This document shows positions 38,112 through 47,201 of a stretch of 64,000 nucleotides of DNA, piece after piece. The notes beneath the pieces are model-generated. The model did not search any database. It saw only the letters and a program-made list of their open reading frames with translations, and was not told where the DNA came from. Positions within the stretch are counted from its first letter, which is position 1, and each line of letters opens with the position of its first letter. The DNA is from Mucilaginibacter sp. PPCGB 2223 (GTDB taxonomy: Bacteria > Bacteroidota > Bacteroidia > Sphingobacteriales > Sphingobacteriaceae). The position numbers were made by a program, and so were the translations under genes. Location: the NCBI RefSeq assembly GCF_001705515.1, contig NZ_MDJS01000001.1, positions 2,356,001 to 2,420,000 of the forward strand. The letters are read 5' to 3'.

Positions 38112-39710
38112 ATGAGGCGCAGGGTATTATATCTGTTTTTTTCGAGCGTTACCCTTGCGGTGTTTTACCTGGTGCTGGGCATTAACCTGCAGCACTTAGG
38201 GTATTACAACCACGAGTCGCTGTTCTATATCGAAAAGGCGCGCATCGTTTTCGAGGGCACCGGTCTGCGCTTAAAAACCATCGGTTTAACATCGCCCATG
38301 ATCCCTTTTTATGGCGTGCTGCCCTTTGCCCAGCTTAACTACCTTATTGCGCCTGTTATAGCTTCGGCCTTAGGCACGGCGGCCTTGTTCTTTATTATCA
38401 GCCTCGGTGTTATTAAAACTACTAAAGACAACTTTCTGATACTGATCCTGCTGCTGTTGTTTATCTTCCATCCGGGTTTTATTTACATGGGTTGCTCGGG
38501 CAAAGGCATTTATGCCACCATGATATTTTTCTTCCTGTTTTTTTATAACATCTTCAGGTTTTACATCTCCAACACCACGTTCCATATATCCATAGCCAGT
38601 ATTTTGCTGGTGATATTGCTTTTTTGCGACTATAAGTTTATCTGGATGACGCTGTTCTTCATCCCCCTGATTATATCTATCGCCATACAAAGCTTGAACC
38701 TGGCCGAAAAGCAATCCATCTTCAGGCTCTTCCTCAGCTTTAATAACCCTTCGCTGCGCCGCAAACTGATGAACAAAACGTTCGCCATGTATGTGATCAT
38801 TTTTATTTTGCCGCTCATCGCTATTTTATGCTATAAATTACTGAACCAGGCCCACGCCAACGATTTTAATTATTTCAGCGATAGCCCCTACGCTACCTGG
38901 AATGTACTGGTTGATAAATTTGAGAAAACGGTTTCGCCTTCGGTAACCAATTACAGCATACCCGAGGTTAGTTTTTTAACGTCGGTGAGGGTGCTGGTTT
39001 ATTGCCCGCTTATATTGCTGGGCGCTTACTTCTTCCGGTCGAACACCCAGCACTTTTTAACCCTGCTCATCCCTTTTGCGCTGGTCGAATTTTTAAAGAT
39101 CCACGAAGAAAACTCCAGCTTTTTGCCCATGCAGTATTACCTGATGTTTATCGTTTTGGCTTATCTCGCCCTGGTATTCAGGAGCCAGGTAATTGCGCGG
39201 CGAAAGGTGTACAAGGTAATTATCGTACTATTGGTAATTGTACAGGTATTTACCGGTTATTTTTTCCTGCGCGATTCGATGATACAATCGGAAAACAGCT
39301 TTGTAACCACTTTTCAAAAAACCAACGATACCAACGAGCCGACAACTTTTGATGAGTATAAACAAATGGCCGATTTCATCAACCACCTGCCCCGGAAATC
39401 GTCGATACTGATTGATGACGTTAATGCTTACCCGATACTGGCTTATGTAAAGAGCCTCAAAAATATTACCCTGCCTTACCAGGACGCTTTTTTGAGCGCT
39501 ATCGAAAACCCGTCGACCTATGTGAGCTATGTTTTATTGGCAGGAGATCAAAACAGCGTTGGCGGGTACACACAACTCAATTTTAAGTATAAGCTGACGA
39601 TGGAAACACGCAACAGCCTTACATTAGAAAAAGTTTACGAATCGGATAACTGGACCATGTACCGCATCCGGGTAAACGGCCACGAGTTTGATGAATCGCT
39701 GATCCGCTAA
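38112..39710 (+). CDS. Polytopic membrane protein of the exopolysaccharide operon, unknown
   Basis: A 532-residue protein with about ten hydrophobic helices and a C-terminal soluble part (residues about 400-532). It resembles GT39/PMT-like or other GT-C membrane glycosyltransferases: the first loop has NHESLFYIEKARIVFEGTG, where an acidic residue follows the first helix, as in GT-C enzymes. Evidence is structural only. It begins exactly where the GT2 gene stops, so the two are translationally coupled. A role in modifying or polymerising the same polymer is likely. Confidence 0.55.
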   Translation: MRRRVLYLFFSSVTLAVFYLVLGINLQHLGYYNHESLFYIEKARIVFEGTGLRLKTIGLTSPMIPFYGVLPFAQLNYLIAPVIASALGTAALFFIISLGVIKTTKDNFLILILLLLFIFHPGFIYMGCSGKGIYATMIFFFLFFYNIFRFYISNTTFHISIASILLVILLFCDYKFIWMTLFFIPLIISIAIQSLNLAEKQSIFRLFLSFNNPSLRRKLMNKTFAMYVIIFILPLIAILCYKLLNQAHANDFNYFSDSPYATWNVLVDKFEKTVSPSVTNYSIPEVSFLTSVRVLVYCPLILLGAYFFRSNTQHFLTLLIPFALVEFLKIHEENSSFLPMQYYLMFIVLAYLALVFRSQVIARRKVYKVIIVLLVIVQVFTGYFFLRDSMIQSENSFVTTFQKTNDTNEPTTFDEYKQMADFINHLPRKSSILIDDVNAYPILAYVKSLKNITLPYQDAFLSAIENPSTYVSYVLLAGDQNSVGGYTQLNFKYKLTMETRNSLTLEKVYESDNWTMYRIRVNGHEFDESLIR

Positions 39711-39720
39711 GCGCAAAGAA

Positions 39721-40470
39721 TTATCTTGCTGTTTGGGTTAAGCTAACAAAGGCCGCAAGATTCTTTTTTTCCTGCGCGGTACTGTCTATCCGGTTAAGCA
39801 CCAGCCTGTAATTATACCCTCCGTCTATAAACCGTATCCAGTTATCCCGGCTTAGCTCGGTATTATCGGCAATAGTGGTTTGGCAGGTAAAATTGCCCGA
39901 AGTGTGGCAAATATTTACATATACCGTATTAGTGCTGTTATCCATTTTGAGCAGCTTTACGCAGATGGGGCCAAACTGCACCGACCGGCCAACGGTAAAC
40001 CATTGTTCATCATACCTTACCGTTTTATCCTGTTGCTGCTGTATCATCGGGGCAACATACCGGTTGTTATCACCCTGCACAACATCGTGTCCCTGCATAC
40101 GCGGGTTAACGATGATCAGCGAGTCTTTTTTCAGGTTAAGCGTATAGTGGTGCACCGAGTCGCCGTACATAATGCTGTACTCGTGCTTACCCAAAGGCAG
40201 GTCATCAATAACCACTTCGCCTTCGTTATCGGTAGTCAGCGAATCCTTACCATCAAATACCAGGGCCTGGTATGCTAAGAAATCATTGGGCCCGTTTTGC
40301 AGGGATATAGTTAGTTTGGCCTTGCGCGGAGGTATCATATTATAAATACGGTGCACCTTATCGCGGCAGCCGTCATTCAAAAAAACAGTAGCAATAATCA
40401 ATAAAATAACAATGCCCGCAATTACGGTCGACGCGTTCGATAAGGGTTCAATTCTCCGGGGCTCTGTCAT
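39721..40470 (-). CDS. Membrane-anchored protein of unknown function
   Basis: A 249-residue protein with one N-terminal membrane helix (residues 15-33: TVIAGIVILLIIATVFL) and a periplasmic part with a beta-rich domain (residues 50-110, containing TTDNEGEVVIDDLPLGKHEY, a surface-protein-like beta-sandwich segment). No family is recognised. It converges with the exopolysaccharide operon, 10 bp from its last stop, and its start region faces the GH43 gene across a 427-bp gap. Confidence 0.5.
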   Translation of the reverse strand: MTEPRRIEPLSNASTVIAGIVILLIIATVFLNDGCRDKVHRIYNMIPPRKAKLTISLQNGPNDFLAYQALVFDGKDSLTTDNEGEVVIDDLPLGKHEYSIMYGDSVHHYTLNLKKDSLIIVNPRMQGHDVVQGDNNRYVAPMIQQQQDKTVRYDEQWFTVGRSVQFGPICVKLLKMDNSTNTVYVNICHTSGNFTCQTTIADNTELSRDNWIRFIDGGYNYRLVLNRIDSTAQEKKNLAAFVSLTQTAR

Positions 40471-40656
40471 TTAATCAAAAATAACGGTTAAGGTAGCTAA
40501 CATTTTCATAAAAACCGCCATATTTTTAAAAACCACTATCATTAGCGCTATATTATTATCAATTTGTTAAAAAATTGAGATATTAAATTTCATTTTAGTT
40601 AATTATATTTCAAGATATCCACCATTTCCAACTATCTCATTATTACAAAGTGTTAA

Positions 40657-40680
40657 TTTTATGAAATCGGTTTCATAAAA
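40657..40680. promoter_or_regulatory. 24-bp perfect inverted repeat, LacI-type operator candidate
   Basis: Arms of 10 bases, TTTTATGAAA and TTTCATAAAA, flank a TCGG centre. The arms are exact complements. It lies 218 bp before the GH43 start. The AATCG centre recalls the sites with AATCGATT found elsewhere in the locus, so it may bind the same or a related LacI-family regulator. Confidence 0.65.
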
Positions 40681-40808
40681 TTACATAACTGTATGCCGCT
40701 GCTACCCATCCGTTATATACATTAATAACGAGTAAATCCTGTCAAAATCATTTTTTGCTTGATTTTTTATTTCAACAAAATTTATCTAATATTGTATCAG
40801 CCAATTAA

Positions 40809-40832
40809 TTTTATGAAATCGGTTACGTAATA
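40809..40832. promoter_or_regulatory. Second, degenerate copy of the GH43 operator
   Basis: The first 16 bases (TTTTATGAAATCGGTT) are identical to those of the repeat at 40657-40680, and the right half is altered to ACGTAATA. It lies 66 bp before the GH43 ATG, a position that would block transcription if bound. The identical half-site argues for a shared binding protein. Confidence 0.5.
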
Positions 40833-40897
40833 TAATTGCTACCTAAGCATATTACGCAGCGCAAATCATCAAACCATAAAACACCTGTTGCCGAATT

Positions 40898-41962
40898 ATG
40901 AACAAGCACATCAAAAAAACCCTTGCCGTACTTGCCGGGGCAATGGCCTTTTACCAGGCATCTGCACAAAAACAAAAGCCGAAATTCCTGACCGAGCCGC
41001 TGATCTCGAACATCTACACGGCCGACCCTTCGGCACATGTTTTTAACGGCAAAATATACATCTACCCCTCGCACGATATTGATGCCGGGATACCCGAAAA
41101 CGATAACGGCGACCATTTTGCCATGCGCGATTACCATATCCTGTCGATGGATTACATCGGCGGCAAGGTTACCGACCATGGTGTGGCCATCGATATTAAA
41201 GACATCCCATGGGCGGGTCGCCAGCTTTGGGCGCCTGATGCCGCCTATAAAAACGGCACCTACTTTCTGTACTTCCCGGTAAAGGATAAAAAGGATGTGT
41301 TCCACATCGGGGTAGCTACCTCGAAAAACCCTGCCGGGCCATTCAAGGCACAGCCTCAGCCTATACCGGGCAGCTTCAGCATCGACCCGGCCGTATTTAC
41401 CGATACCGACGGCTCATCGTACATGTATTTCGGCGGTATATGGGGCGGGCAATTGCAGCGCTGGGCAACCGGCAAGTACGATGCCAACGGCTCAAAAACC
41501 GATCTTGGCCACGATAACGAACCAGCCTTAAGCTGTAAAGTGGTAAAAATGAGTAAAGATATGATGCACTTTGACGGCAAGGTTAAAGATGTGGTGATAC
41601 TGGATAAACAAGGTAAACCTTTGCTTACTAAAGATCACGATCACCGTTTCTTCGAGGGTTCGTGGATGCATAAGTATAAAGGCAAATACTACTTCTCCTA
41701 CTCTACCGGCGATACGCATTACCTGGAGTATGCGATCGGCGATAAACCCTTCGGGCCGTTTACGTATGCGGGCATGCTAATGAAACCCGTACAGGGATGG
41801 ACCACCCATCACTCGATAGTAGAGTTTAAAGGCAAGTGGTACATCTTTTATCACGATACCGAACTCTCGGGCAAAACCCACCTGCGCAACATTAAGGTTA
41901 CCGAGTTGAAGCATAATGCCGACGGCACCATTCAGACTATCGATCCGTTTAAAGCCAGTTAA
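40898..41962 (+). CDS. GH43-family glycoside hydrolase, secreted
   Basis: A 354-residue protein with signal peptide (ending ASAQ at about residue 24) and a five-bladed propeller of GH43. Catalytic acids are visible: Asp43 in YTADPSAHVF (base), Asp163 in SIDPAVF, Glu253 in RFFEGSW (acid). GH43 enzymes in this setting are mostly beta-xylosidases or alpha-L-arabinofuranosidases. It precedes a CE4 deacetylase by 47 bp, so both are probably in one unit, and together they fit side-chain and oligosaccharide trimming of xylan. Confidence 0.85.
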   Translation: MNKHIKKTLAVLAGAMAFYQASAQKQKPKFLTEPLISNIYTADPSAHVFNGKIYIYPSHDIDAGIPENDNGDHFAMRDYHILSMDYIGGKVTDHGVAIDIKDIPWAGRQLWAPDAAYKNGTYFLYFPVKDKKDVFHIGVATSKNPAGPFKAQPQPIPGSFSIDPAVFTDTDGSSYMYFGGIWGGQLQRWATGKYDANGSKTDLGHDNEPALSCKVVKMSKDMMHFDGKVKDVVILDKQGKPLLTKDHDHRFFEGSWMHKYKGKYYFSYSTGDTHYLEYAIGDKPFGPFTYAGMLMKPVQGWTTHHSIVEFKGKWYIFYHDTELSGKTHLRNIKVTELKHNADGTIQTIDPFKAS

Positions 41963-42009
41963 TTAAGTTTATAAATCGATACCTTAGCCCGACCTAAATT
42001 ATAAACCTG

Positions 42010-42813
42010 ATGAAAAAACTATATGCCGGTTTCGTGGCTGCTGCACTCGCGTTTACCAATATATCGGCTGTACCTCAGCAAGGCCTCAAAGTTTGGAACA
42101 ATAAACAGTGCGCCGTAGTCCTCACGTACGACGATGCGGTGGATATCGACCTGGATAACGTAGTACCCGCCCTCGACTCGGTAAAGCTGAAAGGCACTTT
42201 TTATATTATCGGCTCATCCCCGGTAATCAACAACCGGATGGAGCTATGGCGCAAGGCGGCAAAGGAAGGACACGAACTGGGCAATCACGCCCTGTTTCAC
42301 CCCTGCGATGGCAGCCAGCCAGGCCGCAGTTGGGTATCGCCCGACCACGACCTGAGCAAATACACCATCGGCCGCGCTGTGGATGAGATACGCGCCAACA
42401 ACGTACTGCTAAAAGCCATCGACGGGAAGAACGAGCGCACCTTTGCCTACCCCTGCGGCGACCTGAAGATTGGCGGCGTTGATTTTTATACGGCCCTGCG
42501 TAAAGATTTTGCCGGCGCACGTGGCGTAACCGGCGGCCTGCAAAGCGCTGCGCAGGTCGACCTGGACAACATCAACAGTTTTACAATCCAGAACCAGCCA
42601 GCAGATTATATGATCAACCTGGTAAAAAAGGCGCAGGAGACGCATACGCTTTGCGTATTCCTGTTTCATGGCGTTGGCGGCGGGCATAGTATTAATGAAG
42701 ACAGGACTGCACATGCCAAATTACTGCAATACCTCAAGGCTCACGAAAAAGATATTTGGATAGCGCCCATGGTGGATGTGGCGAGGAATATCAAGGCGGA
42801 GCAGGGGAAATAA
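42010..42813 (+). CDS. CE4-type polysaccharide deacetylase (NodB homology)
   Basis: A 267-residue exported protein with a signal peptide (MKKLYAGFVAAALAFTNISA) and the NodB core: VLTYDDAVDIDLDNVVPALD (Asp41/Asp42), then GNHALFHPC (His93, His97) as the metal ligands, and a distal FLFHGVG. CE4 enzymes remove acetyl groups from xylan, chitin or peptidoglycan; next to GH43 and the xylan genes, an acetylxylan role is likely. The 5' to 3' order with GH43 and the gap of 47 bp indicate co-transcription. Confidence 0.8.
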   Translation: MKKLYAGFVAAALAFTNISAVPQQGLKVWNNKQCAVVLTYDDAVDIDLDNVVPALDSVKLKGTFYIIGSSPVINNRMELWRKAAKEGHELGNHALFHPCDGSQPGRSWVSPDHDLSKYTIGRAVDEIRANNVLLKAIDGKNERTFAYPCGDLKIGGVDFYTALRKDFAGARGVTGGLQSAAQVDLDNINSFTIQNQPADYMINLVKKAQETHTLCVFLFHGVGGGHSINEDRTAHAKLLQYLKAHEKDIWIAPMVDVARNIKAEQGK

Positions 42814-42824
42814 GCCTCCTGCTG

Positions 42825-42933
42825 TTCGAAGCCTCTGACTTCGAACGATTATGCCTGTAATATCTGACTACAGAAATCACTCGATAGTCTGAAGACTATG
42901 ATCATATTGCTTCGAAGTCAGGAGACTTCGAAG
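42825..42933. repeat. TCGAAG palindromic repeat after CE4 stop
   Basis: TTCGAAGCCTCTGACTTCGAA and GCTTCGAAGTCAGGAGACTT bracket a 60-bp middle that contains further short inverted words (ATAGTCTGAAGACTAT). It begins 12 bp after the CE4 stop. Related copies are at 60583-60649 and 61533-61616, each shortly after a stop codon. Confidence 0.6.
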
Positions 42934-42950
42934 AGCTAACTTAATTCTAC

Positions 42951-43101
42951 ACCGTCATCGGTGTTGTCACCAACACCATAAACTATTTCCTCGCACTTTC
43001 AGGCGGCCCCAAATAACTCGGTTTCAAACCACCGCAATCCAGCACCAGTTTTGCAGCACCACACCCGGGCTGATCATCCAGTATTTAACGGTATGCACAC
43101 C
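42951..43101 (-). pseudogene. Remnant copy of GH115 3' end
   Basis: This 151-bp block repeats the last 40 codons, stop and downstream hairpin of the GH115 gene (about 43106-43263). From ATAACTCGG to GCACACC it is identical except for one lost A on the coding strand (Gln-Lys codons CAA AAA become CAA AAC), which breaks the frame. In the last 13 codons there are five differences, all at third positions and all synonymous (TTA/TTG, CCA/CCG, CCC/CCT, GAG/GAA, GCA/GCG). Both copies are followed by hairpins with GGTGTTG/CAACACC-type arms. Confidence 0.75.
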
Positions 43102-43143
43102 TTACGCCGTTGTTGGTGTTGTCACCAACAACTCCATGAGCTA

Positions 43144-45975
43144 CTATTTCCTTGCACTCTCGGGTGGCCCTAAATAACTCGGTTTCAAACCACCGCAATC
43201 CAGCACCAGTTTTTGCAGCACCACACCCGGGCTGATCATCCAGTATTTAACGGTATGCACACCCACTTTGGTAATTTGATGTACCGACGACTGGATATTG
43301 GCATTATTGCCTGCGTTTATACCCCATTGTCGTTCCGTATTATCGGCTTGTAAATTGATCACCTGCGGGGCCTCACCATCAATCGAAACAGCATATTTTA
43401 AGCCGCCGGCAGCATTATAATCCAGCGAAGGCGAAACATAAGTGATCAATTTTATTTCACCGCTCCGGCTCAGGTTTACCTGGTATTCGAGGTGTGGCGT
43501 AGCTTCGGTCAGCGTTTGTACAGGCACCGTTACCGGGAAAGTAGTTATGGCCGATAGCGTACGCCCGTGATCGGGCAACACTTCCCATTTGATGTTATTG
43601 CCATTCACCGCTCTGGTATAATGGATGGCTTCCATGCTCACATAGCCATTTGTTTCTACAAAACCGCTGCCTGCAAAAGGTATGTTTTCGATTACGACTT
43701 TTACCGTAGCTTCCTTACCGGCACCTTTTATAGTAACCGGGTATTCATGTCGCCCGGCAGGTGCTTTGGCCCAATCAATACTCACCATCAGGCGTTTTTG
43801 CTCATCAACCTTGCCTGCTACGTTGGTGATATTGATAAAAGGTTCGGCGCTTACCGTATACGTAAAAGGCTCTTTACCCTTGTTAAAAACATCGATATAG
43901 TAACTGCCATTTTTTACAGGGTAAAATACCGGCAAGGCCTGGTCTGTGGCCAGCACAGCGTTACTTTCGGCATAAACGCCCATGTCGGCAGTGGCAGGCA
44001 GGTCTATTTGTTTTACTTCGGGCATTTTATCAACAGGCGGTTGCTGCCAGTAGGTGTAGCCGATATGGGTCTGATCCATCATATGGTCCCACTTGCCGTT
44101 AGCCAATGTATGGTTATAGTAACTTGATATTTCGGCATCCTTGGCAAACAATGCTTTTGCTTCGGCAGCGGTAGTATTAGTAGCCGCCCTGCCCTGCTGC
44201 GCATAAAACCGATTTCTGGCTATCGTATAGTACATCTGGTTTAGGTTGGCGCAGGCCTTTACGGGGTGCAATACCAGCTCAAAATAAGCATCCTTATATT
44301 CGGCGGGCATTTTCTCCCACAGGTGCTCTGCTTCCTGTTCAAGATTATTATAGTCGGCAGCCACGTTTTCAAACTCGCGGTAATTGGTTAAACTATAAGT
44401 ATTTTCGTTTAACATCTCGGGTTTACGCCTGCCGTTGTATTTGGTGTATTTTGATAAGATGGACGCTATCTCAGCCGCATGTTCGGGCCCGAACTGCTGT
44501 GCTGCCCAATCGCGGGTATATTTATCCAGCCCGCCGGCCGGTATCCGGTCGGGGTTCCAGGCATAGTCTAAAAAGAACGATATCGGGAACTCCATCGGCT
44601 TCAGGTCGCCCACGTTCACTATCCAAACCTGGTTGGCGCCGTACTCGTGCGCCAGGTGCATCTGTTCCCAGGTTTTAGCAATCGGGTTTGTATTTAACCA
44701 TTTGTAGTTACGCGGGCCACCCACATAATCAAAGTGATAGTAAATGCCATAGCCACCCGCACGCTTAGGATCGCCCAGCTTGGGCAATTTGCGGATGTTG
44801 CCCCAGTTATCATCGCACAGCAGCAGCGTAACATCATCGGGCACACGCATGCCTTTATCGTAATAATCCTGTACTTCCTTGTACAGCGCCCATATTTGCG
44901 GCGTTTTTTCGGCAGGCTTACCGGTGACATCGGCAATGATCTGCCTCTGATCTTTGACTATCTTTTCCAGCAGGGCCACGTTGCTGCCCTCGGTCATTGC
45001 CATATCGCCGTCGCCGCGCATGGCAATGGTAACCAGGGTTTCTTTGTTGCCCATATTTTCGATACCTTTTTTCCAGAAGGCTTTCAGCACATCGGCGTTC
45101 TTCTCATAATCCCAGGGGCCGGTACCATAACGCTTCCACTCCTGTTGTGCACGGTCCATAGGTTCGTGGTGCGACGTGCCCATTACTATGCCGTATTCAT
45201 CAGCCAGCGCCGGGTCGGTTTTATCATCATCGTTAAATGCGTTGGCCCACATAGCCGGCCACAGGTAATTGCCTTTTAAACGCAGTATCAGCTCAAAAAC
45301 TTTTTCGTAGGCCAGGTGGTTCACCCCGCCGAATTTTTCCTTCGTCCAGCCCGAGAAGGCCGGCGCTTCATCATTAATAAAAATACCGCGATATTTTACG
45401 GCCGGCGTACCCTGGGTATATCTGCCCCGCAATACATACAGATCAGCCTGCTTTTTAACAGGCACGTCGGCCCACCAGTACCAGGGCGATACGCCTATCT
45501 GTGCCGAAAGATCATAAATACCGAAAATAGTACCGCGCTTATCGCTGCCGGCTATTACCAGTGCGCTGCTCACACCCGGTAGAGGATTCTGTACCGTTTG
45601 TATAATAAAGTTTTCCCATTTGCCGGTGATATCCCGTACATCGAGCTTATGCTTTTTTACAAGATCGTCTATCAAACTGCTTTTACCAACAGTACCGATA
45701 AGCACACAAGTACCCGACGGCGCCGTAGTTGAAAATGCAGGTTGATTACCTGTTACCGAACCCAGATCGTTTTGCAGATCTTTCATCGCACGGATAACGC
45801 CCGGGTAATCATCGTTACTGCCATAAATATTGACGGGCTTACCGGCAGCAGCCAATGCAAAACTGCCCGTGACATTTTTTGTAGTAATATAGGGCTTTTC
45901 GCCTGCTGCATAGCTTATTTTACAGTAACCTAAAACAACAATCAGCAATAAAATCCGGATCATATATACTTTCAT
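43144..45975 (-). CDS. GH115 xylan alpha-1,2-glucuronidase, secreted
   Basis: A 943-residue exported protein (signal peptide ending SYAA near residue 24) of the GH115 family: N-terminal GSNDDYPGVIRAMKDLQND, central catalytic region with YRGIFINDEAPAFSGWTKEK, GVNHLAYEKVFELILRLKGN and SHHEPMDRAQQEW, plus TDPALADEYGIVMG. GH115 enzymes remove 4-O-methylglucuronic acid from xylan, internal and terminal. Length is normal (about 950). It lies 13 bp after the GH10 gene and is read from the same promoter. A broken copy of its 3' end follows at 42951-43101. Confidence 0.9.
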   Translation of the reverse strand: MKVYMIRILLLIVVLGYCKISYAAGEKPYITTKNVTGSFALAAAGKPVNIYGSNDDYPGVIRAMKDLQNDLGSVTGNQPAFSTTAPSGTCVLIGTVGKSSLIDDLVKKHKLDVRDITGKWENFIIQTVQNPLPGVSSALVIAGSDKRGTIFGIYDLSAQIGVSPWYWWADVPVKKQADLYVLRGRYTQGTPAVKYRGIFINDEAPAFSGWTKEKFGGVNHLAYEKVFELILRLKGNYLWPAMWANAFNDDDKTDPALADEYGIVMGTSHHEPMDRAQQEWKRYGTGPWDYEKNADVLKAFWKKGIENMGNKETLVTIAMRGDGDMAMTEGSNVALLEKIVKDQRQIIADVTGKPAEKTPQIWALYKEVQDYYDKGMRVPDDVTLLLCDDNWGNIRKLPKLGDPKRAGGYGIYYHFDYVGGPRNYKWLNTNPIAKTWEQMHLAHEYGANQVWIVNVGDLKPMEFPISFFLDYAWNPDRIPAGGLDKYTRDWAAQQFGPEHAAEIASILSKYTKYNGRRKPEMLNENTYSLTNYREFENVAADYNNLEQEAEHLWEKMPAEYKDAYFELVLHPVKACANLNQMYYTIARNRFYAQQGRAATNTTAAEAKALFAKDAEISSYYNHTLANGKWDHMMDQTHIGYTYWQQPPVDKMPEVKQIDLPATADMGVYAESNAVLATDQALPVFYPVKNGSYYIDVFNKGKEPFTYTVSAEPFINITNVAGKVDEQKRLMVSIDWAKAPAGRHEYPVTIKGAGKEATVKVVIENIPFAGSGFVETNGYVSMEAIHYTRAVNGNNIKWEVLPDHGRTLSAITTFPVTVPVQTLTEATPHLEYQVNLSRSGEIKLITYVSPSLDYNAAGGLKYAVSIDGEAPQVINLQADNTERQWGINAGNNANIQSSVHQITKVGVHTVKYWMISPGVVLQKLVLDCGGLKPSYLGPPESARK

Positions 45976-45988
45976 ACCTCAGGTTCTC

Positions 45989-47077
45989 TTAAAAATTAAC
46001 GACGCCCCAGTAGGCCTTTTTGGGTTGTTGGTTCACATCAAATAATAAAGGATAGTTTTTACGCCCGGGTACCGGGTATTGATCGAGCCAGGTGAACTGG
46101 TCGCACACGTTCCAAAAAGTAACGCCTGTAATTACCTTTTTATACTGCCTGAATATTTTGAATACCTCGGTATATTTTTCCAATTGCTTTTGCTCCAGTT
46201 CGGGCGTTAACGTATCAGATTCTCCGGGGCGTTTGGCGCGGCGTTCTTTCTCCCAGGGGTATATCGATACATCCAGCTCGGTAACCTGCACCTTTAAACC
46301 AAGCGATGAGAATTGTTCGATAGTTTTCTTTAAGTCGCTCACTGTTGGTTCGTAAACCGACCAATGAGCTTGTATGCCTACAGCGTTAATTGGCACATGC
46401 CTATCAACCAGCATTTTTAACAGTTTATAAACGCGCTCACGTTTTTCGGGGCGCTCGGTATTGTAATCGTTGTAGAACAATATAGCCTTAGGGTCGGCCT
46501 CGTGGGCCCATTCAAAGGCTTTGATGATAAATTCGTCGCCGCAAATCTGGTACCAGAGCGAATTACGCAAAAACCTGGTGCTGTCGTCATCGATAGCCTC
46601 ATTCACCACATCCCAGGCGTATATCTTCCCTTTATATCTGCTTACGACGGTTTGGATATGATCGTGCAGGCGTTTCAGCAAAACTTCTTTGGTTACGCGG
46701 CCCCCTGTCGAATCTTTAAACAACCAATAGGGTGTTTGCTCATGCCAGCACAGGTTATGGCCGCGTACGCGCAAACCGTGCGACTGTGCAAAGCTGACGA
46801 TCGAATCGGCATCGCGCCAGCTATACCTGTTCTCCTGCGGGTGTATTGGCGCCATTTTCATGGCGTTTTCGGGTGTTATACTATTAAACTGCGAAAGGAT
46901 CAGCGATTTATACTGTGTTAGCGCCTGCACATTTACCGCCACACCGATAGGGAAATAGTTTTTGTAATAATCCTTTAACCCCTTACTGTTATCAACTATT
47001 TTTTGCTGAGCTACTGCTCCGTTGATATAAAAAAATAAAAAAAGCAAAAAAGCGTAGGTTCCGGTTTTCATCATCAT
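45989..47077 (-). CDS. GH10 endo-1,4-beta-xylanase, secreted
   Basis: A 362-residue xylanase with signal peptide (MMMKTGTYAFLLFLFFYING, ending AVAQ). The GH10 barrel shows HNLCWHEQTPYWLF, the acid/base Glu160 in WDVVNEAID, and the nucleophile Glu267 in VTELDVSIYPW. It has no carbohydrate-binding module, unlike the other GH10 in the locus. The promoter at 47170-47201 contains an AATCGATT site, and GH115 follows 13 bp downstream. Together they attack glucuronoxylan. Confidence 0.95.
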   Translation of the reverse strand: MMMKTGTYAFLLFLFFYINGAVAQQKIVDNSKGLKDYYKNYFPIGVAVNVQALTQYKSLILSQFNSITPENAMKMAPIHPQENRYSWRDADSIVSFAQSHGLRVRGHNLCWHEQTPYWLFKDSTGGRVTKEVLLKRLHDHIQTVVSRYKGKIYAWDVVNEAIDDDSTRFLRNSLWYQICGDEFIIKAFEWAHEADPKAILFYNDYNTERPEKRERVYKLLKMLVDRHVPINAVGIQAHWSVYEPTVSDLKKTIEQFSSLGLKVQVTELDVSIYPWEKERRAKRPGESDTLTPELEQKQLEKYTEVFKIFRQYKKVITGVTFWNVCDQFTWLDQYPVPGRKNYPLLFDVNQQPKKAYWGVVNF

Positions 47078-47169
47078 TTTAATTATTTACACCTGCCATA
47101 TATGTACCGGCAGGCCGACTAAAGTAAAGGCTAATTGGCTTTGATAGTTGCGCTTTAACTACCACAATA

Positions 47170-47201
47170 CAAGTATAAACAAATTAAGCAATCGATTACA
47201 A
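47170..47201 (-). promoter_or_regulatory. Promoter with AATCGATT operator for GH10/GH115
   Basis: On the minus strand TATACTTG (47170-47177, one mismatch to TAnnTTTG) has TTG (47199-47201) 21 bp upstream. The operator-like CAATCGATTA (47189-47198) lies in the spacer between the two boxes. A bound LacI-family repressor would block RNA polymerase here. The placement is direct; the regulator is inferred. Confidence 0.6.

Larger units (their letters stand above)
40471..40897. other. Regulatory gap before GH43/CE4
   Basis: This 427-bp AT-rich stretch holds two copies of a palindromic site (40657-40680 and 40809-40832, 152 bp apart). No strong -33/-7 pair is visible. TAATATTG (40787-40794) is a one-mismatch -7 box for GH43. 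No gene is supported in the gap. Confidence 0.6.

Noticed and set aside
43567..44127. 186-codon open frame antisense to GH115
   Set aside because: It lies wholly inside GH115 on the other strand, has no family features, and such long shadow frames are common in this GC range.
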